A stretch of DNA of 64,000 nucleotides from CAZUVM01 sp964623885 (GTDB lineage: Bacteria; Verrucomicrobiota; Verrucomicrobiia; Limisphaerales; UBA8199). Shown piece by piece: positions 17,649 through 26,395 of the stretch. The stretch spans positions 1-64,000 of the forward strand of contig CAZUVM010000227.1 of the NCBI GenBank assembly GCA_964623885.1, in the 5' to 3' direction. Position 1 is the stretch's first letter. Each line of letters begins with the position of its first letter. A program made the translations under genes and the position numbers. The notes under the pieces were generated by a model, which made no database searches, was not told the DNA's origin, and worked only from the letters and a program-made list of their open reading frames with translations.

Positions 17649-19331
17649 GTGGATGAAAGGTCAGCAAAACCAGGGGCTTACTCTTTTGCTTCGAAGCCTT
17701 GGGGGCTCCTTCAGCCCATTTGGCATGGGAAAAGGTTGCTCCATTTGACTGCCTTTCGTAAAAAGGCCCGCGTGAAGCAATCACTGCCTCTGCCAGCCGA
17801 GCCCAAATTCTCGCGCGGATTACGCCGCTACCTCTATGCCACTGCTATGGTGACCGGCGCTGCCATTATGGTGGTGGAGATCCTTGGGGCAAAGATGCTT
17901 TCACCGTTTGTGGGCCTGTCGCACTTCGTCTGGACGGCGCAGATAGCGGTCACGCTGGTGGCGCTGGCCTGCGGATATTATATCGGCGGGCGTTGGGCGG
18001 ATCGGAACCAGCAGTTGGGGCGGCTTTACGGGGCCATCCTGGCCGCTGCTGCTTATATGCTCGGTACGGTTTTTCTTTGCGCCCCCATCGCCTATTGGTG
18101 CCTGGATTTTAACCTGGCAGTAGGCTCGTTGTTGGCTTCCACGCTCCTGTTTTTTTTGCCGCTGGCGTTGCTGGCGATGACTGGACCATTTCTGGTAAGG
18201 GTTATTACGTCCTCGGTCGCCGGTGTCGGCGGCAATGTGGGGCGGCTGACATCTTTGAGCACGCTGGGAAGCTTCGCCGGCACGATGGCTATCGGCTACG
18301 TCATGATTCCGCTTCTGCCCAATTCTGTGACGATGTCCATTACAGCCGCCGCCCTGATTCTGGTCTGCGCCGGCTATTTCCTGCTGTATCGCCGCAAGGC
18401 AACCGCGGTAACCACAGCCTTAATTCTTGCAGCGGCTGTGCCCATCGTCATTGGATACCAGTATCGCCAGCGGCACTATGAATGGGTGGTCGAACTGTTT
18501 CGCGGCAACTCGCAATTCGGCCAATTGCAGGTGGTGGATACGCCCCGATCGACTTGCCGCTTCTATTTAAACGATAACCTGATTCAAAACACCTACGACC
18601 CCGCTACCAAACGGAGCGAATCATCGTTCACCTATTTATTGGCGGGATTAGCACGCGCCTATACGACCAACATTACCGACGTGCTCTGTATCGGCTTGGG
18701 GGTTGGCATTGTCCCAATGGATTTTGCGAACCATGGCGCGCGCGTTGACGTCGTGGAAATCAATCCAGCCATTGTCCCGGTGGCGGCGCGATTCTTTGAT
18801 CTGCAAACGAACGAGTTGCACATCACGATCGATGACGGTCGACATTACCTCAACCGCTGCCGCAAGCGCTATGATGTTGTGGTTTTGGACGCGTTCCTGG
18901 GCGACTCTTCGCCGTCGCATTTGCTGACGCGGGAAGCTTTCACGAGCATCCGGAATGTTCTTCGCCCGGGCGGCACGTTGGTGATTAACTCATTTGGCGA
19001 CCTCGAAACGGGCCGTGATTTCTTTACCGCATCTCTCAATAAAACTTTGAGCGCCGTGTTTCGCGGCGTGCGCATCCACACCAGCGGCAACGGTGGCGTG
19101 TTTTTCGTCGCTACTGACCGAACCGAACCGACATTTGTGCACACACCCGATCTAAACGACATCCATCCCGAGGCGCGCCGCGACACCGATGCTGCTTTCG
19201 TCGGCCTGGTTGAGACCAACCCCAACGACGGACGGGTGCTGACGGATGATTTCAATCCGGTGGAGTTCTATGACGCAAAAAACAGGGAGGAGATTAGAAG
19301 GCGTTTGGCTAGGAATGCGAGAGAGATGTAA
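17649..19331 (+). CDS. Membrane-fused spermidine-synthase-like protein
   Basis: A 560-residue protein. After a variable N-terminus come about seven membrane helices (~65-280, starting ATAMVTGAAIMVVEILG). A soluble C-terminal domain (~290-550) has the Rossmann-type methyltransferase fold of spermidine synthases: LCIGLGVGIVP (SAM-binding Gly loop), VDVVEINPAIV (acidic ribose residue) and YDVVVLDAF. This is the widespread fused-MFS/spermidine-synthase architecture. Whether it makes polyamines is unproven for the family. The N-terminal ~41 residues are unlike the family; a GTG at 17772 may be the real start. The GxxExxY element begins eight bases after its stop. Confidence 0.8.
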   Translation: MDERSAKPGAYSFASKPWGLLQPIWHGKRLLHLTAFRKKARVKQSLPLPAEPKFSRGLRRYLYATAMVTGAAIMVVEILGAKMLSPFVGLSHFVWTAQIAVTLVALACGYYIGGRWADRNQQLGRLYGAILAAAAYMLGTVFLCAPIAYWCLDFNLAVGSLLASTLLFFLPLALLAMTGPFLVRVITSSVAGVGGNVGRLTSLSTLGSFAGTMAIGYVMIPLLPNSVTMSITAAALILVCAGYFLLYRRKATAVTTALILAAAVPIVIGYQYRQRHYEWVVELFRGNSQFGQLQVVDTPRSTCRFYLNDNLIQNTYDPATKRSESSFTYLLAGLARAYTTNITDVLCIGLGVGIVPMDFANHGARVDVVEINPAIVPVAARFFDLQTNELHITIDDGRHYLNRCRKRYDVVVLDAFLGDSSPSHLLTREAFTSIRNVLRPGGTLVINSFGDLETGRDFFTASLNKTLSAVFRGVRIHTSGNGGVFFVATDRTEPTFVHTPDLNDIHPEARRDTDAAFVGLVETNPNDGRVLTDDFNPVEFYDAKNREEIRRRLARNAREM

Positions 19332-19338
19332 ATCGGAA

Positions 19339-19368
19339 AACCACAGACGAACTCAGATGAACACAGAT
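19339..19368 (+). repeat. Left 30-bp inverted repeat flanking the GxxExxY gene
   Basis: Made of three roughly 10-bp units of the type CACAGATGAA. Its reverse complement recurs at 19838-19867 with 29 of 30 bases identical. The start codon of the GxxExxY gene (19357) lies inside this arm. AACCACAGAT-type repeats accompany GxxExxY genes in several phyla. Confidence 0.85.
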
Positions 19369-19764
19369 GCGAAATCCGAATCAAATACTCTAACCCCAAC
19401 CTACCCACTTAAAGAGCAAACCCATCAAATCATCGGATGCGCTTTCGAAGTATTGAACGAATTGGGGCACGGTTTGAATGAAAAGTGCTATGAGAATGCG
19501 CTTGTTGTCGAATTTGGGCTGCGCGGCATCGCATACTCCCAACAACGCCGTTTTGACGTGCTTTACAAGCGTCACCGGGTTGGGCTGTACGTGCCCGACC
19601 TGATCGCGTCCGACCAGATAATAATCGACACCAAGGTAATTGAAAGGATTACGGATCACGAAAGAGGGCAGATGTTGAATTATTTGCGGATTACGAAATG
19701 TCACGTAGGGTTAATCCTGAATTTCATGCACGGAAGACTTGAATGGGAGCGCATTGTTCTCTGA
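19357..19764 (+). CDS. GxxExxY protein
   Basis: A 135-residue protein of the GxxExxY family: GHGLNEKCYENAL carries the defining motif. The conserved QRRFDVLYK, VPDLIASDQIIIDTKVIE and QMLNYLRITKCHVGLILNF segments follow, resembling a PD-(D/E)XK nuclease-like core (D, then the IIDTK motif). The biochemical function of the family is not established. ATG 19357 was chosen; upstream in-frame starts lie in the 3' end of the preceding gene. The whole gene sits between 30-bp inverted repeats, suggesting it moves as, or with, a repeat unit. Confidence 0.85.
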   Translation: MNTDAKSESNTLTPTYPLKEQTHQIIGCAFEVLNELGHGLNEKCYENALVVEFGLRGIAYSQQRRFDVLYKRHRVGLYVPDLIASDQIIIDTKVIERITDHERGQMLNYLRITKCHVGLILNFMHGRLEWERIVL

Positions 19765-19837
19765 GCGAACCATAGTTCGCGAGAGTAACCACCCAAAACT
19801 ACGCAGATGAGCGCGAGCGCGTGTGCCTTTGTCTTAA

Positions 19838-19867
19838 ATCTGTGTTCATCTGAGTTCATCTGTGGTT
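19838..19867 (-). repeat. Right 30-bp inverted repeat flanking the GxxExxY gene
   Basis: Reverse complement of the arm at 19339-19368 with one mismatch. It ends 11 bp before the thrS start codon, so it forms most of the visible thrS leader. In a long transcript the two arms could pair across the GxxExxY gene. Confidence 0.85.
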
Positions 19868-19878
19868 AAATTTCGGAA

Positions 19879-21753
19879 ATGCAAGACGACCGTAAAACTT
19901 TGGACGAGCGTAACCGGATGACCGATCTGGAACGCCTGCGCCACTCCGCTGCGCACGTCATGGCCACGGCCATCCTGCGCCTGTGGCCGGAGGCCCAGTT
20001 CGCGTCGGGACCGCCGGTCGAAAACGGGTTTTACTACGATGTCGAATTGCCGCATCGAATCAGCCCGGAGGACTTCCCGAAGATCGAAGACGAGATGAAG
20101 AAGGAAATCAAAGCCAATCATCCCTTCGAGAAAGTGGTCGTTACCCGCGAGCAGGCGATAGCGGACGCTGAGAAAGGTCGGCTCGGCGCGCTGGCGGAAC
20201 GGCCAGGATCGCCCAGCAAGTTCAAGCTCGGCAACCTGGCTGACATTCCCGAAGGCGAACCGATTTCATATTTCAAAAACGGTGACTTCATCGATCTATG
20301 CGCCGGGCCGCACGTGATGCGCACCGGCAATATCGGCGCGTTCAGGCTCACCAACGTCGCCAGCGCTTACTACAAAGGCGACGAACGCAATCCGCAGCTT
20401 CAACGCATCTACGGTACCGCATTTAAAAACAAGACCGAGCTCGAGGCCTATTTCAAGATGCTCGAAGAGGCCAAAAAGCGAGATCATCGCAAAATCGGCC
20501 AGGACATGGGTCTATTCACCATCGACCCCGATTATACCGGTCCCGGCCTGCCGCTGTGGCTTCCCAAGGGCGCGGCAATGGTTGAGGAAATCGAGAAGCT
20601 CGCGAAGGAAACTGAATTCCAGGCAGGCTACGTGCGGGTGAAGACGCCGCACATCGCCAAGGAGAAGATGTATTTGACCTCAGGGCACCTACCGCATCTC
20701 TACAAAGATTCGATGTTTCCACCAATGGAACTGCGGGAAAGCACATCCAGCATCCAGAATCTGGAATCCAGCATCCCGGCGGAACGTTATTACCTTAAGG
20801 CCATGAACTGCCCGCATCACCACCGCATCTTTGCGGCGGAGCCGCGCAGTTACCGCGACCTGCCTTTGCGCCTTGCGGAATACGGGTGCTGCTATCGCTA
20901 CGAGCAATCCGGTGAACTGTTCGGGCTGATGCGCGTGCGCTCGCTCAACATGAATGACGCGCACATTTACTGCACCACGGAGCAGTTCGCGCAGGAGTTC
21001 AATGCGGTAAATGAAATGTACATCAAGTATTTCAAGATCTTCGGCATCGAGAAATACGTCATGCGTTTCAGCACCCATGACCCGTCGCGGTTGACCGGGG
21101 ATAATGCCAAGTTCGTCAATGAACCGGAGCTTTGGAAGCAGACCGAAGAAATGGTTCAGCGAGTTCTCGACGATAGCAAAATCAACTATGTGAAGGTGCC
21201 GAACGAGGCCGCGTTTTACGGGCCTAAGATCGACGTGCAGGTCTGGAGCGTGATCGGCCGCGAATTCACGCTCGCGACCAACCAGGTCGATTTCGCCGTG
21301 CCCAAACGATTTGGCCTGGTGTACCGTGACAAAGATAACCAGGACAAAACTCCGCTTTGCATTCATCGTGCGCCCCTAGGCACACACGAACGGTTCATCG
21401 GGTTCCTAATCGAGCATTACGCCGGCAATTTCCCGCTCTGGCTCGCGCCCGAACAGGTTCGCGTACTTACCATCGGAACTGAAGAGCCGCTGGTGAACTA
21501 TGCCCGTGCCATTGTCCAGGAGCTCCGTTCACACATGGTGCGCGCCGAGGGCGATTACAGCAACGAGATGATCAAAGGCAAGATTCAGCAAGCCGAGCAG
21601 GCGAAGGTCCACACCATGCTCGTCGTCGGACCGCGCGACTTGGAGGCTGGCGCCGTCAGCGTTCGGGTGCACGGAAAAGGAAGCCTTGGAGCAAAAGCGA
21701 AGGGCGAAGTCATCGCAGAAATATTGTCTGCCATTCGCGACCGCCGTGCCTAA
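19879..21753 (+). CDS. thrS: Threonyl-tRNA synthetase
   Basis: A 624-residue class II synthetase charging tRNA-Thr. It contains the editing domain (RHSAAHVMA, the HxxxH zinc-type motif, and DLCAGPHV), motif 2 region YRYEQSGELFGLMRVRSLNMND, the zinc Cys in MNCPHHH, motif 3 near GTHERFIG, and the anticodon-binding domain at ~525-620. The N-terminal TGS domain found in the E. coli enzyme is absent. A Ser-rich insertion (residues ~289-300) lies just before YYLKAMNCPHH and is encoded by an ATCCAGC-type tandem repeat. The start at 19879 lies right after a repeat arm; an ATG at 19918 (MTDLERLRH) is an equally plausible start. Confidence 0.95.
   Translation: MQDDRKTLDERNRMTDLERLRHSAAHVMATAILRLWPEAQFASGPPVENGFYYDVELPHRISPEDFPKIEDEMKKEIKANHPFEKVVVTREQAIADAEKGRLGALAERPGSPSKFKLGNLADIPEGEPISYFKNGDFIDLCAGPHVMRTGNIGAFRLTNVASAYYKGDERNPQLQRIYGTAFKNKTELEAYFKMLEEAKKRDHRKIGQDMGLFTIDPDYTGPGLPLWLPKGAAMVEEIEKLAKETEFQAGYVRVKTPHIAKEKMYLTSGHLPHLYKDSMFPPMELRESTSSIQNLESSIPAERYYLKAMNCPHHHRIFAAEPRSYRDLPLRLAEYGCCYRYEQSGELFGLMRVRSLNMNDAHIYCTTEQFAQEFNAVNEMYIKYFKIFGIEKYVMRFSTHDPSRLTGDNAKFVNEPELWKQTEEMVQRVLDDSKINYVKVPNEAAFYGPKIDVQVWSVIGREFTLATNQVDFAVPKRFGLVYRDKDNQDKTPLCIHRAPLGTHERFIGFLIEHYAGNFPLWLAPEQVRVLTIGTEEPLVNYARAIVQELRSHMVRAEGDYSNEMIKGKIQQAEQAKVHTMLVVGPRDLEAGAVSVRVHGKGSLGAKAKGEVIAEILSAIRDRRA
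20744..20776 (+). repeat. ATCCAGC tandem repeat inside thrS
   Basis: Units of ATCCAG(C/A) recur four times over 33 bases, with a partial palindrome CCAGAATCTGG in the middle. They encode a Ser/Ile/Gln-rich insert in frame within the catalytic domain of threonyl-tRNA synthetase. Similar short units (CCAGTATCCAGCATC) occur at 46685-46699. Confidence 0.6.
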
Positions 21754-21770
21754 ACCGGCCGGGGGCTTGC

Positions 21771-23279
21771 TCAGGCAGCCACTTTGATATGGCTGATGCG
21801 AAACACTGCCCCTCTTGGCTGGTTCGCGAGGCATTCCACTTCCCAACCGTGCGCCAACACGATCTGCTGCACGACCGCGAGCCCCAAGCCTGTGCCTTGT
21901 TTTTGCGTCGTGAAGTAAGGTTTGAAAATCTCGACACGGCTTTCGGGTGGGACGCCGGGGCCGTTGTCACGCACTTCGAGCACGGCTTCGGCAGCGCGAC
22001 GTTCGGCGACCACCTGGATTTGGCCGCTGCCGTCGACGGCTTGGATAGCGTTAAGTAAAAGGTTGAACAACGCCTGTCGCAATAGCTGTTCATCGGCCAT
22101 GATGTTGAGCGGTTCGCCTTTAACTTCAACCCGAGCCTTCTTTTCCTCGATATCGTAGCCAAGCGTGCGGACTACCTCATTAGCGACGGACCCAAGGGCG
22201 ACTACGGAACGTCGAACTTCGCGCGGCCGCGAATAATTGATAAACTCGTTCAACTGCGCGGCGACCTTGTCGGCCTGACCAACAATGTCAGACGATTTTT
22301 CACGAACTTCTGCAGAGGTATTCGGCTGTTTTGATATCATCTGTGCCAAACCGCGAATGATATTGAGCGGATTGCGCGTTTCATGGGCCAGGCCGGCAGC
22401 GGCCAGGTTCATTTCCTTAAGATGCGTATTAAGCTCGCTGGCGCGGACCAGGCGAATCTGAAGGTCGGAGGATTTGACCAGGTTTCCCCAGGCAACGCCG
22501 GAGCCGAGTACGGAAACTGTGGCCAAAAGGGCAATCATCAGACGCAACCACAGATCGCGGAGAGAAGCTTCTTGGAACGTGTCAGTGGACATCGCGATCA
22601 CCAGGCCGTGCAACGCGCGCTGCTCCATCAAACTGCGATACTCCTGTTCGTCGAGGTTGCGCAGCCAGAAAGGTCGCCCGCCTCGTAGGCGGCGTACCGT
22701 GTTCGTGTTAGCGGCAGCCGGATTCGTGGTATCAGCAGCGACGCTGTTAGAAGGCTCGGTTGGTGGAGGTGGTGGAGGTTCGTTTTCATGACGAGGTGGT
22801 GGCCGCCCGGCTCTGGCCTCGGGAAACGCATTCGTTAATTCGTGTATCGGCGGCAAAACGCTCGCTCCCAGATCCACGGGGTTCACAAAGGTAACGCTAT
22901 GCTGCCCCCAGTGCTCGCCTTGCTGCAGGATGTCTTGCTGCGTGAGATCGATCGGCCTCCCGGCGGAGGCGACCTTTTCCCCCGCGGCATTGAGGAGGAT
23001 AATTGAAAGCAGTTCGCTGGCCTTGACCAGCTCGTTGGTACGGCCATTGACGAGTTCGTTGAGCACGGGTTCAAGGCGTTCCTGGAGGATGGTGCCACGA
23101 AATTGCATTCCGCGAATGCATGCGCTGACGGTGTTGGCGATGTCTTTGGCGCGATTACTGAGATCGGTTTTGGCGGCTCCGCGCACGCGGAAGTGCTCCT
23201 CGGCCTGCCAGGCAATCACCAGCACCCATACGGCAGCAAGCAGAGCATAGACGAAGAAGTTGCGGCGGTTCAAGCCCAT
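21771..23279 (-). CDS. Membrane sensor histidine kinase
   Basis: A 502-residue kinase. A first membrane helix (~8-26) and a second (~245-267) bracket a periplasmic sensor of ~215 residues containing a Pro-rich stretch. A HisKA domain has the phosphorylated His in AAGLAHETRNPLN (H299). The HATPase region has N box QALFNLLLNAIQAV, G1 DNGPGVP and G2 GTGLGLAVVQQ. The architecture is ZraS/NtrB-like, which pairs with NtrC-type regulators, but no regulator gene is adjacent. It is convergent with thrS and its ATG directly follows a CGTGAAACGTGA repeat tract. Confidence 0.9.
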   Translation of the reverse strand: MGLNRRNFFVYALLAAVWVLVIAWQAEEHFRVRGAAKTDLSNRAKDIANTVSACIRGMQFRGTILQERLEPVLNELVNGRTNELVKASELLSIILLNAAGEKVASAGRPIDLTQQDILQQGEHWGQHSVTFVNPVDLGASVLPPIHELTNAFPEARAGRPPPRHENEPPPPPPTEPSNSVAADTTNPAAANTNTVRRLRGGRPFWLRNLDEQEYRSLMEQRALHGLVIAMSTDTFQEASLRDLWLRLMIALLATVSVLGSGVAWGNLVKSSDLQIRLVRASELNTHLKEMNLAAAGLAHETRNPLNIIRGLAQMISKQPNTSAEVREKSSDIVGQADKVAAQLNEFINYSRPREVRRSVVALGSVANEVVRTLGYDIEEKKARVEVKGEPLNIMADEQLLRQALFNLLLNAIQAVDGSGQIQVVAERRAAEAVLEVRDNGPGVPPESRVEIFKPYFTTQKQGTGLGLAVVQQIVLAHGWEVECLANQPRGAVFRISHIKVAA

Positions 23280-23322
23280 GAAACGTGAAACGTGATGCGT
23301 GAAACGTGATGCGTAAAATGTA
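23280..23322. repeat. CGTGAAACGTGATGCGTGA repeat tract, copy A
   Basis: Tandem units of roughly GAAACGTGATGCGT, ending directly against the start codon of the histidine kinase gene. Related tracts are at 32748-32796 and 36511-36582, the last in opposite orientation. Confidence 0.7.
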
Positions 23323-23395
23323 GAACGGTGCGGGACTGCAGCAGCAATAAAGGCTTGGAGCGTCGCGCAAATCGCATGTTCAGCATTCTGACCAC

Positions 23396-24649
23396 TTAGT
23401 TCGAATGTGGTGCCGACGGATCCGAACGGCCGCGTTTGGGAGCGCCACCGGGAAGCGTATCCAGGAATTGATTGAGTTCCTTTTCGGTGAAGGCGCCGGG
23501 AGCCTCTGATTTTTGGGTCTCGCTCGCAGAGAGCGCGGCCAATTGCGAAGGGGCCTGGACGATATGCGGCGTCAGGAAGATCATCAGCTCGGTCTGGCTG
23601 TCCTGTTTAATCGTGCGTTTGAACAAAAGGCCGAGCACGGGGATATCGCCCAGCAGGGGGATTTTGGATTCGGCTTTGGCTTTCGAGTCCTGCATCAGGC
23701 CGCCAAGGATCACCGTCTGCCCATCCGGGGTAACGGCTACTGTATTGGCCGAGCGCGTGTCGATCACCGGAGCATTGACGCCCTGAGAGATGGGGATTGA
23801 GGTGGTGGTATCAATTGAAGAAACCTGAGGATTAATGATCATTTCCACCAATCCATCGGCGGTGATGAACGGAGTGACATTCAAGATTACGCCGACATTC
23901 TGATATGTCACCGCGTTGACCGGTGTTCCGGTGAGACCGTTGTAAGAAACGCTCGTAATGATGGGCACCTGCTGGCCGACGACAATCTGAGCCGGTTGGT
24001 TGTTGCGAGCGAGGATGGAAGGGCGGGATAACACTTTGGCGTTACCGGCCGCGGCAATGGCTCGCAATGTCACCTGGTAGTTGGGCCCCAGGATTTGATA
24101 AAGACCCGCATTGCCGCCTGCAATCGGCGAAGCCGTCGAAGCGAAGCTGGAGACCGGCTGACCGACGGCGTTGTTAACGAGCGCCGGATTATTTGTCCCA
24201 ACCGCCTGGTTCAGCGAGCCTAAACCGAACACATGCGATGCATTGGCGGTGATATCATTGCCTATGGGTTTGGTCCAGCCGCCTTCCACGCCCAAATCCA
24301 GGCCTTTGGTGAGCGTCACCTCCAGAAACACCACTTTGATCAGCACCTGCGGCTTGGGACGGTCCAGATTGGATAAGACCTGCGAAATGTACTTGCTGGT
24401 GTCTTCGTCAGCGATCGTGACAACCCGGCGCGTTTCGGGATCAATGGAGAAATAGGCGTCACCGATCGTGCCGTTATTGGGATAGCTTCTGGTTGTGCCG
24501 CTGCTGCTGCTGCGGCTGCTACTGGCGCGCCCGCCAGCGTTGAAACCGCCTTGCTGGGCGGATGCGGTCAGGGCTCCTGCAATGACAAGCAGGAACGCGG
24601 TGAGATAGCTCAAACGCATCGCAACTGAGGTCAGGAAGTTCGATCTCAT
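23396..24649 (-). CDS. gspD2: Secretin C-terminal subunit (outer-membrane pore domain)
   Basis: A 417-residue exported protein. Its own signal peptide (AFLLVIAGALTASAQQ) precedes a Ser/Gly-rich linker, an N3-like half domain (VVTIADEDTSKYISQVLSNLDRP), then the secretin domain with IPLLGDIPVLGLLFKRT and TELMIFLTPHIV, the family signature. It forms the gated pore of a T2SS/T4P system. It lacks N0-N2 domains, which are in the gene directly upstream. The ATG at 24649 is preferred; a TTG at 24673 would overlap the upstream stop. This is the last gene of the secretion operon. The symbol is descriptive only. Confidence 0.85.
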   Translation of the reverse strand: MRSNFLTSVAMRLSYLTAFLLVIAGALTASAQQGGFNAGGRASSSRSSSSGTTRSYPNNGTIGDAYFSIDPETRRVVTIADEDTSKYISQVLSNLDRPKPQVLIKVVFLEVTLTKGLDLGVEGGWTKPIGNDITANASHVFGLGSLNQAVGTNNPALVNNAVGQPVSSFASTASPIAGGNAGLYQILGPNYQVTLRAIAAAGNAKVLSRPSILARNNQPAQIVVGQQVPIITSVSYNGLTGTPVNAVTYQNVGVILNVTPFITADGLVEMIINPQVSSIDTTTSIPISQGVNAPVIDTRSANTVAVTPDGQTVILGGLMQDSKAKAESKIPLLGDIPVLGLLFKRTIKQDSQTELMIFLTPHIVQAPSQLAALSASETQKSEAPGAFTEKELNQFLDTLPGGAPKRGRSDPSAPHSN

Positions 24650-24669
24650 ATAGTTAGTTCGGTTAACAT

Positions 24670-26388
24670 TCAAAAACCAGTGCCCACGCCACCGCCGCGG
24701 GTATTTCCAAAACTGCTGGTGGTCATGGATGTATTGGCAGCGTTCTGCGTCGAAGTCGCGCGCTGGGTGAGCGGGTTGTTTTGGCCCAGCAGGGAGCGAG
24801 TGTTGTTGTTGTTCTGTTTCATCGTGTTCTGGCGGTTGAACAGATCCTGGAGCACCTGCTGCACGTCCTGCGGGTCGGCATATTGCAGATCGCGCACCTG
24901 GACGATTTCATGTTTGGCGTCGACCGAATCGAGTTGCTGGATCATCTCCGCGATGTGTGGCATCAATTCCTGGGCCGCGGCCACCAGCACCGACGAGGTT
25001 CTGGGATCCGGCACCGCAAGCACCTGGCTCTTCTTCTTGGTGCGATCGCTGCTGGTCGCCTGGGCATTAGCCCCAAAACGGCCGCCGCCGAAGCGGAAAC
25101 CGAAACCCGGCCCGTTATTATTGGCAGAGCTGGAGGCGGTATCGGGAAACAGTTGACCCAATTGGTCGGCGATTTCGGTCGGATCGGCGTGCACCAGGTG
25201 AAACACGCGCAACTCGGTCACATCCGTGGTCGGCACATCAATTTGCTGCACCATGTCCGTTATCGTGGCCATCATTTCCGGCGACGCGCTCACGATCAGA
25301 GAATTGGAATAATCGTCGGCGGTTGCCGAAACCTTGGCGCCGTTGCCGCCGCCGGAGCTGCTGCCGTTGTTGCCACCACCCTGACCACCGAACCCACCCG
25401 GGCCGCCCGGGCCGCCGCCGCGGACCATGTTAAAGAGTTGGTTGCGGAACCCGCCGCCCTGGGGTGTTTGCGGAGCGAAGAGCGCCTGGACTTCACTGGC
25501 CAATTGTTTGGCGTCGGCATAATGAAGCTGGAAGACCTTGATCGAACTTACGCTGGCAATCGAAGTATCAAGAGCACCCACAATCTTCAACATGCGACGA
25601 ATGTCGCGTTTCGAAGCCACCACCAGCAGGGAATTGGCACTCTCGTTTACCGAAAGGGAGGCACTGGTGGGCAACAGCACCTGGAGGTTATTCATCAATT
25701 GCGTGGCGTTCGCATAACGGACGGGTATGATTTGTGTGACCACTTCATCAGAGCCGTCCAGGGCATTGGGGTCGCTGCCGACGTTCACTGGAAGGTTGGG
25801 ATCGGTTTTGATTCCATCCAGCGCAATGATGCTCAGGATGCGCCCATCGCGAACCACGCCGTAGCCGTTCTTGCGCAGGTTTGAATTCAACAAAGTAACC
25901 GCCTCCTCTTTGGTAACCGGGTCTTTGCTCCACACATCAACGGTGCCGCGAACTTCAGTTTCCTTATTGATTATAAAGCCGGCCGCATCGCTGAGGTAAT
26001 CCAGGATAAGGTTCAGGGGTGCGTTGCGGAAATTAAGCCGCAGTGTTCCCGGCGGATTGTTATTGGCCGTGAAGGCAGGTGACGAGGGCTCGCCGGGTGT
26101 GGGTGGGGTGTTTTCGAGCACGGGCGTCGGTGGGACCGGCGGGATTTCGTTTGGGGCCGCAGCGTTGGTAGCCGGCTGGGCTATACCCGTGTCAGCCGCT
26201 GGAGCGCTGGCAGCCGGCTCGGCTGCCCTTAACGAAAGACAGGAAACCAAACCCGTTATGGCAAGAACCAGAATTCCTCTTCCCCAAAAACGAGCAGAGG
26301 GAAATCTCGATAGTTGCGCGTGTGCTTTGGGGCATTGGCAGCATGGTGGGGAGTCGGTTTGCATCAAGTACTCGGGGTTTGTATTCAT
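24670..26388 (-). CDS. gspD1: Secretin N-domain subunit lacking the pore domain
   Basis: A 572-residue protein. A hydrophobic export signal (about 34-55) is followed by a Pro/Ala-rich linker, an N0-like domain (LRLNFRNAPLNLILDYLSDAAGFIIN) and three or four N1/N2/N3-type KH-like domains (IIPVRYANATQLMNNLQVLL, VFQLHYADAKQLASEV, VFHLVHADPTEIADQL, VRDLQYADPQDVQQVL). Gly/Asn-rich linkers separate them. It stops at GGGVGTGF with no secretin beta-barrel. AGGAGT sits 10 bases before the ATG inside the end of the upstream gene. Presumed to form the periplasmic vestibule that docks with the GspC/PilP-like protein. The symbol is descriptive only. Confidence 0.85.
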   Translation of the reverse strand: MNTNPEYLMQTDSPPCCQCPKAHAQLSRFPSARFWGRGILVLAITGLVSCLSLRAAEPAASAPAADTGIAQPATNAAAPNEIPPVPPTPVLENTPPTPGEPSSPAFTANNNPPGTLRLNFRNAPLNLILDYLSDAAGFIINKETEVRGTVDVWSKDPVTKEEAVTLLNSNLRKNGYGVVRDGRILSIIALDGIKTDPNLPVNVGSDPNALDGSDEVVTQIIPVRYANATQLMNNLQVLLPTSASLSVNESANSLLVVASKRDIRRMLKIVGALDTSIASVSSIKVFQLHYADAKQLASEVQALFAPQTPQGGGFRNQLFNMVRGGGPGGPGGFGGQGGGNNGSSSGGGNGAKVSATADDYSNSLIVSASPEMMATITDMVQQIDVPTTDVTELRVFHLVHADPTEIADQLGQLFPDTASSSANNNGPGFGFRFGGGRFGANAQATSSDRTKKKSQVLAVPDPRTSSVLVAAAQELMPHIAEMIQQLDSVDAKHEIVQVRDLQYADPQDVQQVLQDLFNRQNTMKQNNNNTRSLLGQNNPLTQRATSTQNAANTSMTTSSFGNTRGGGVGTGF

Positions 26389-26395
26389 GGTAAGT

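Noticed and set aside
24781..25884. 367-codon open frame opposite the secretin N-domain gene
   Set aside because: Shadow frame; His/Gln/Arg-rich low complexity, no start context, no motif.
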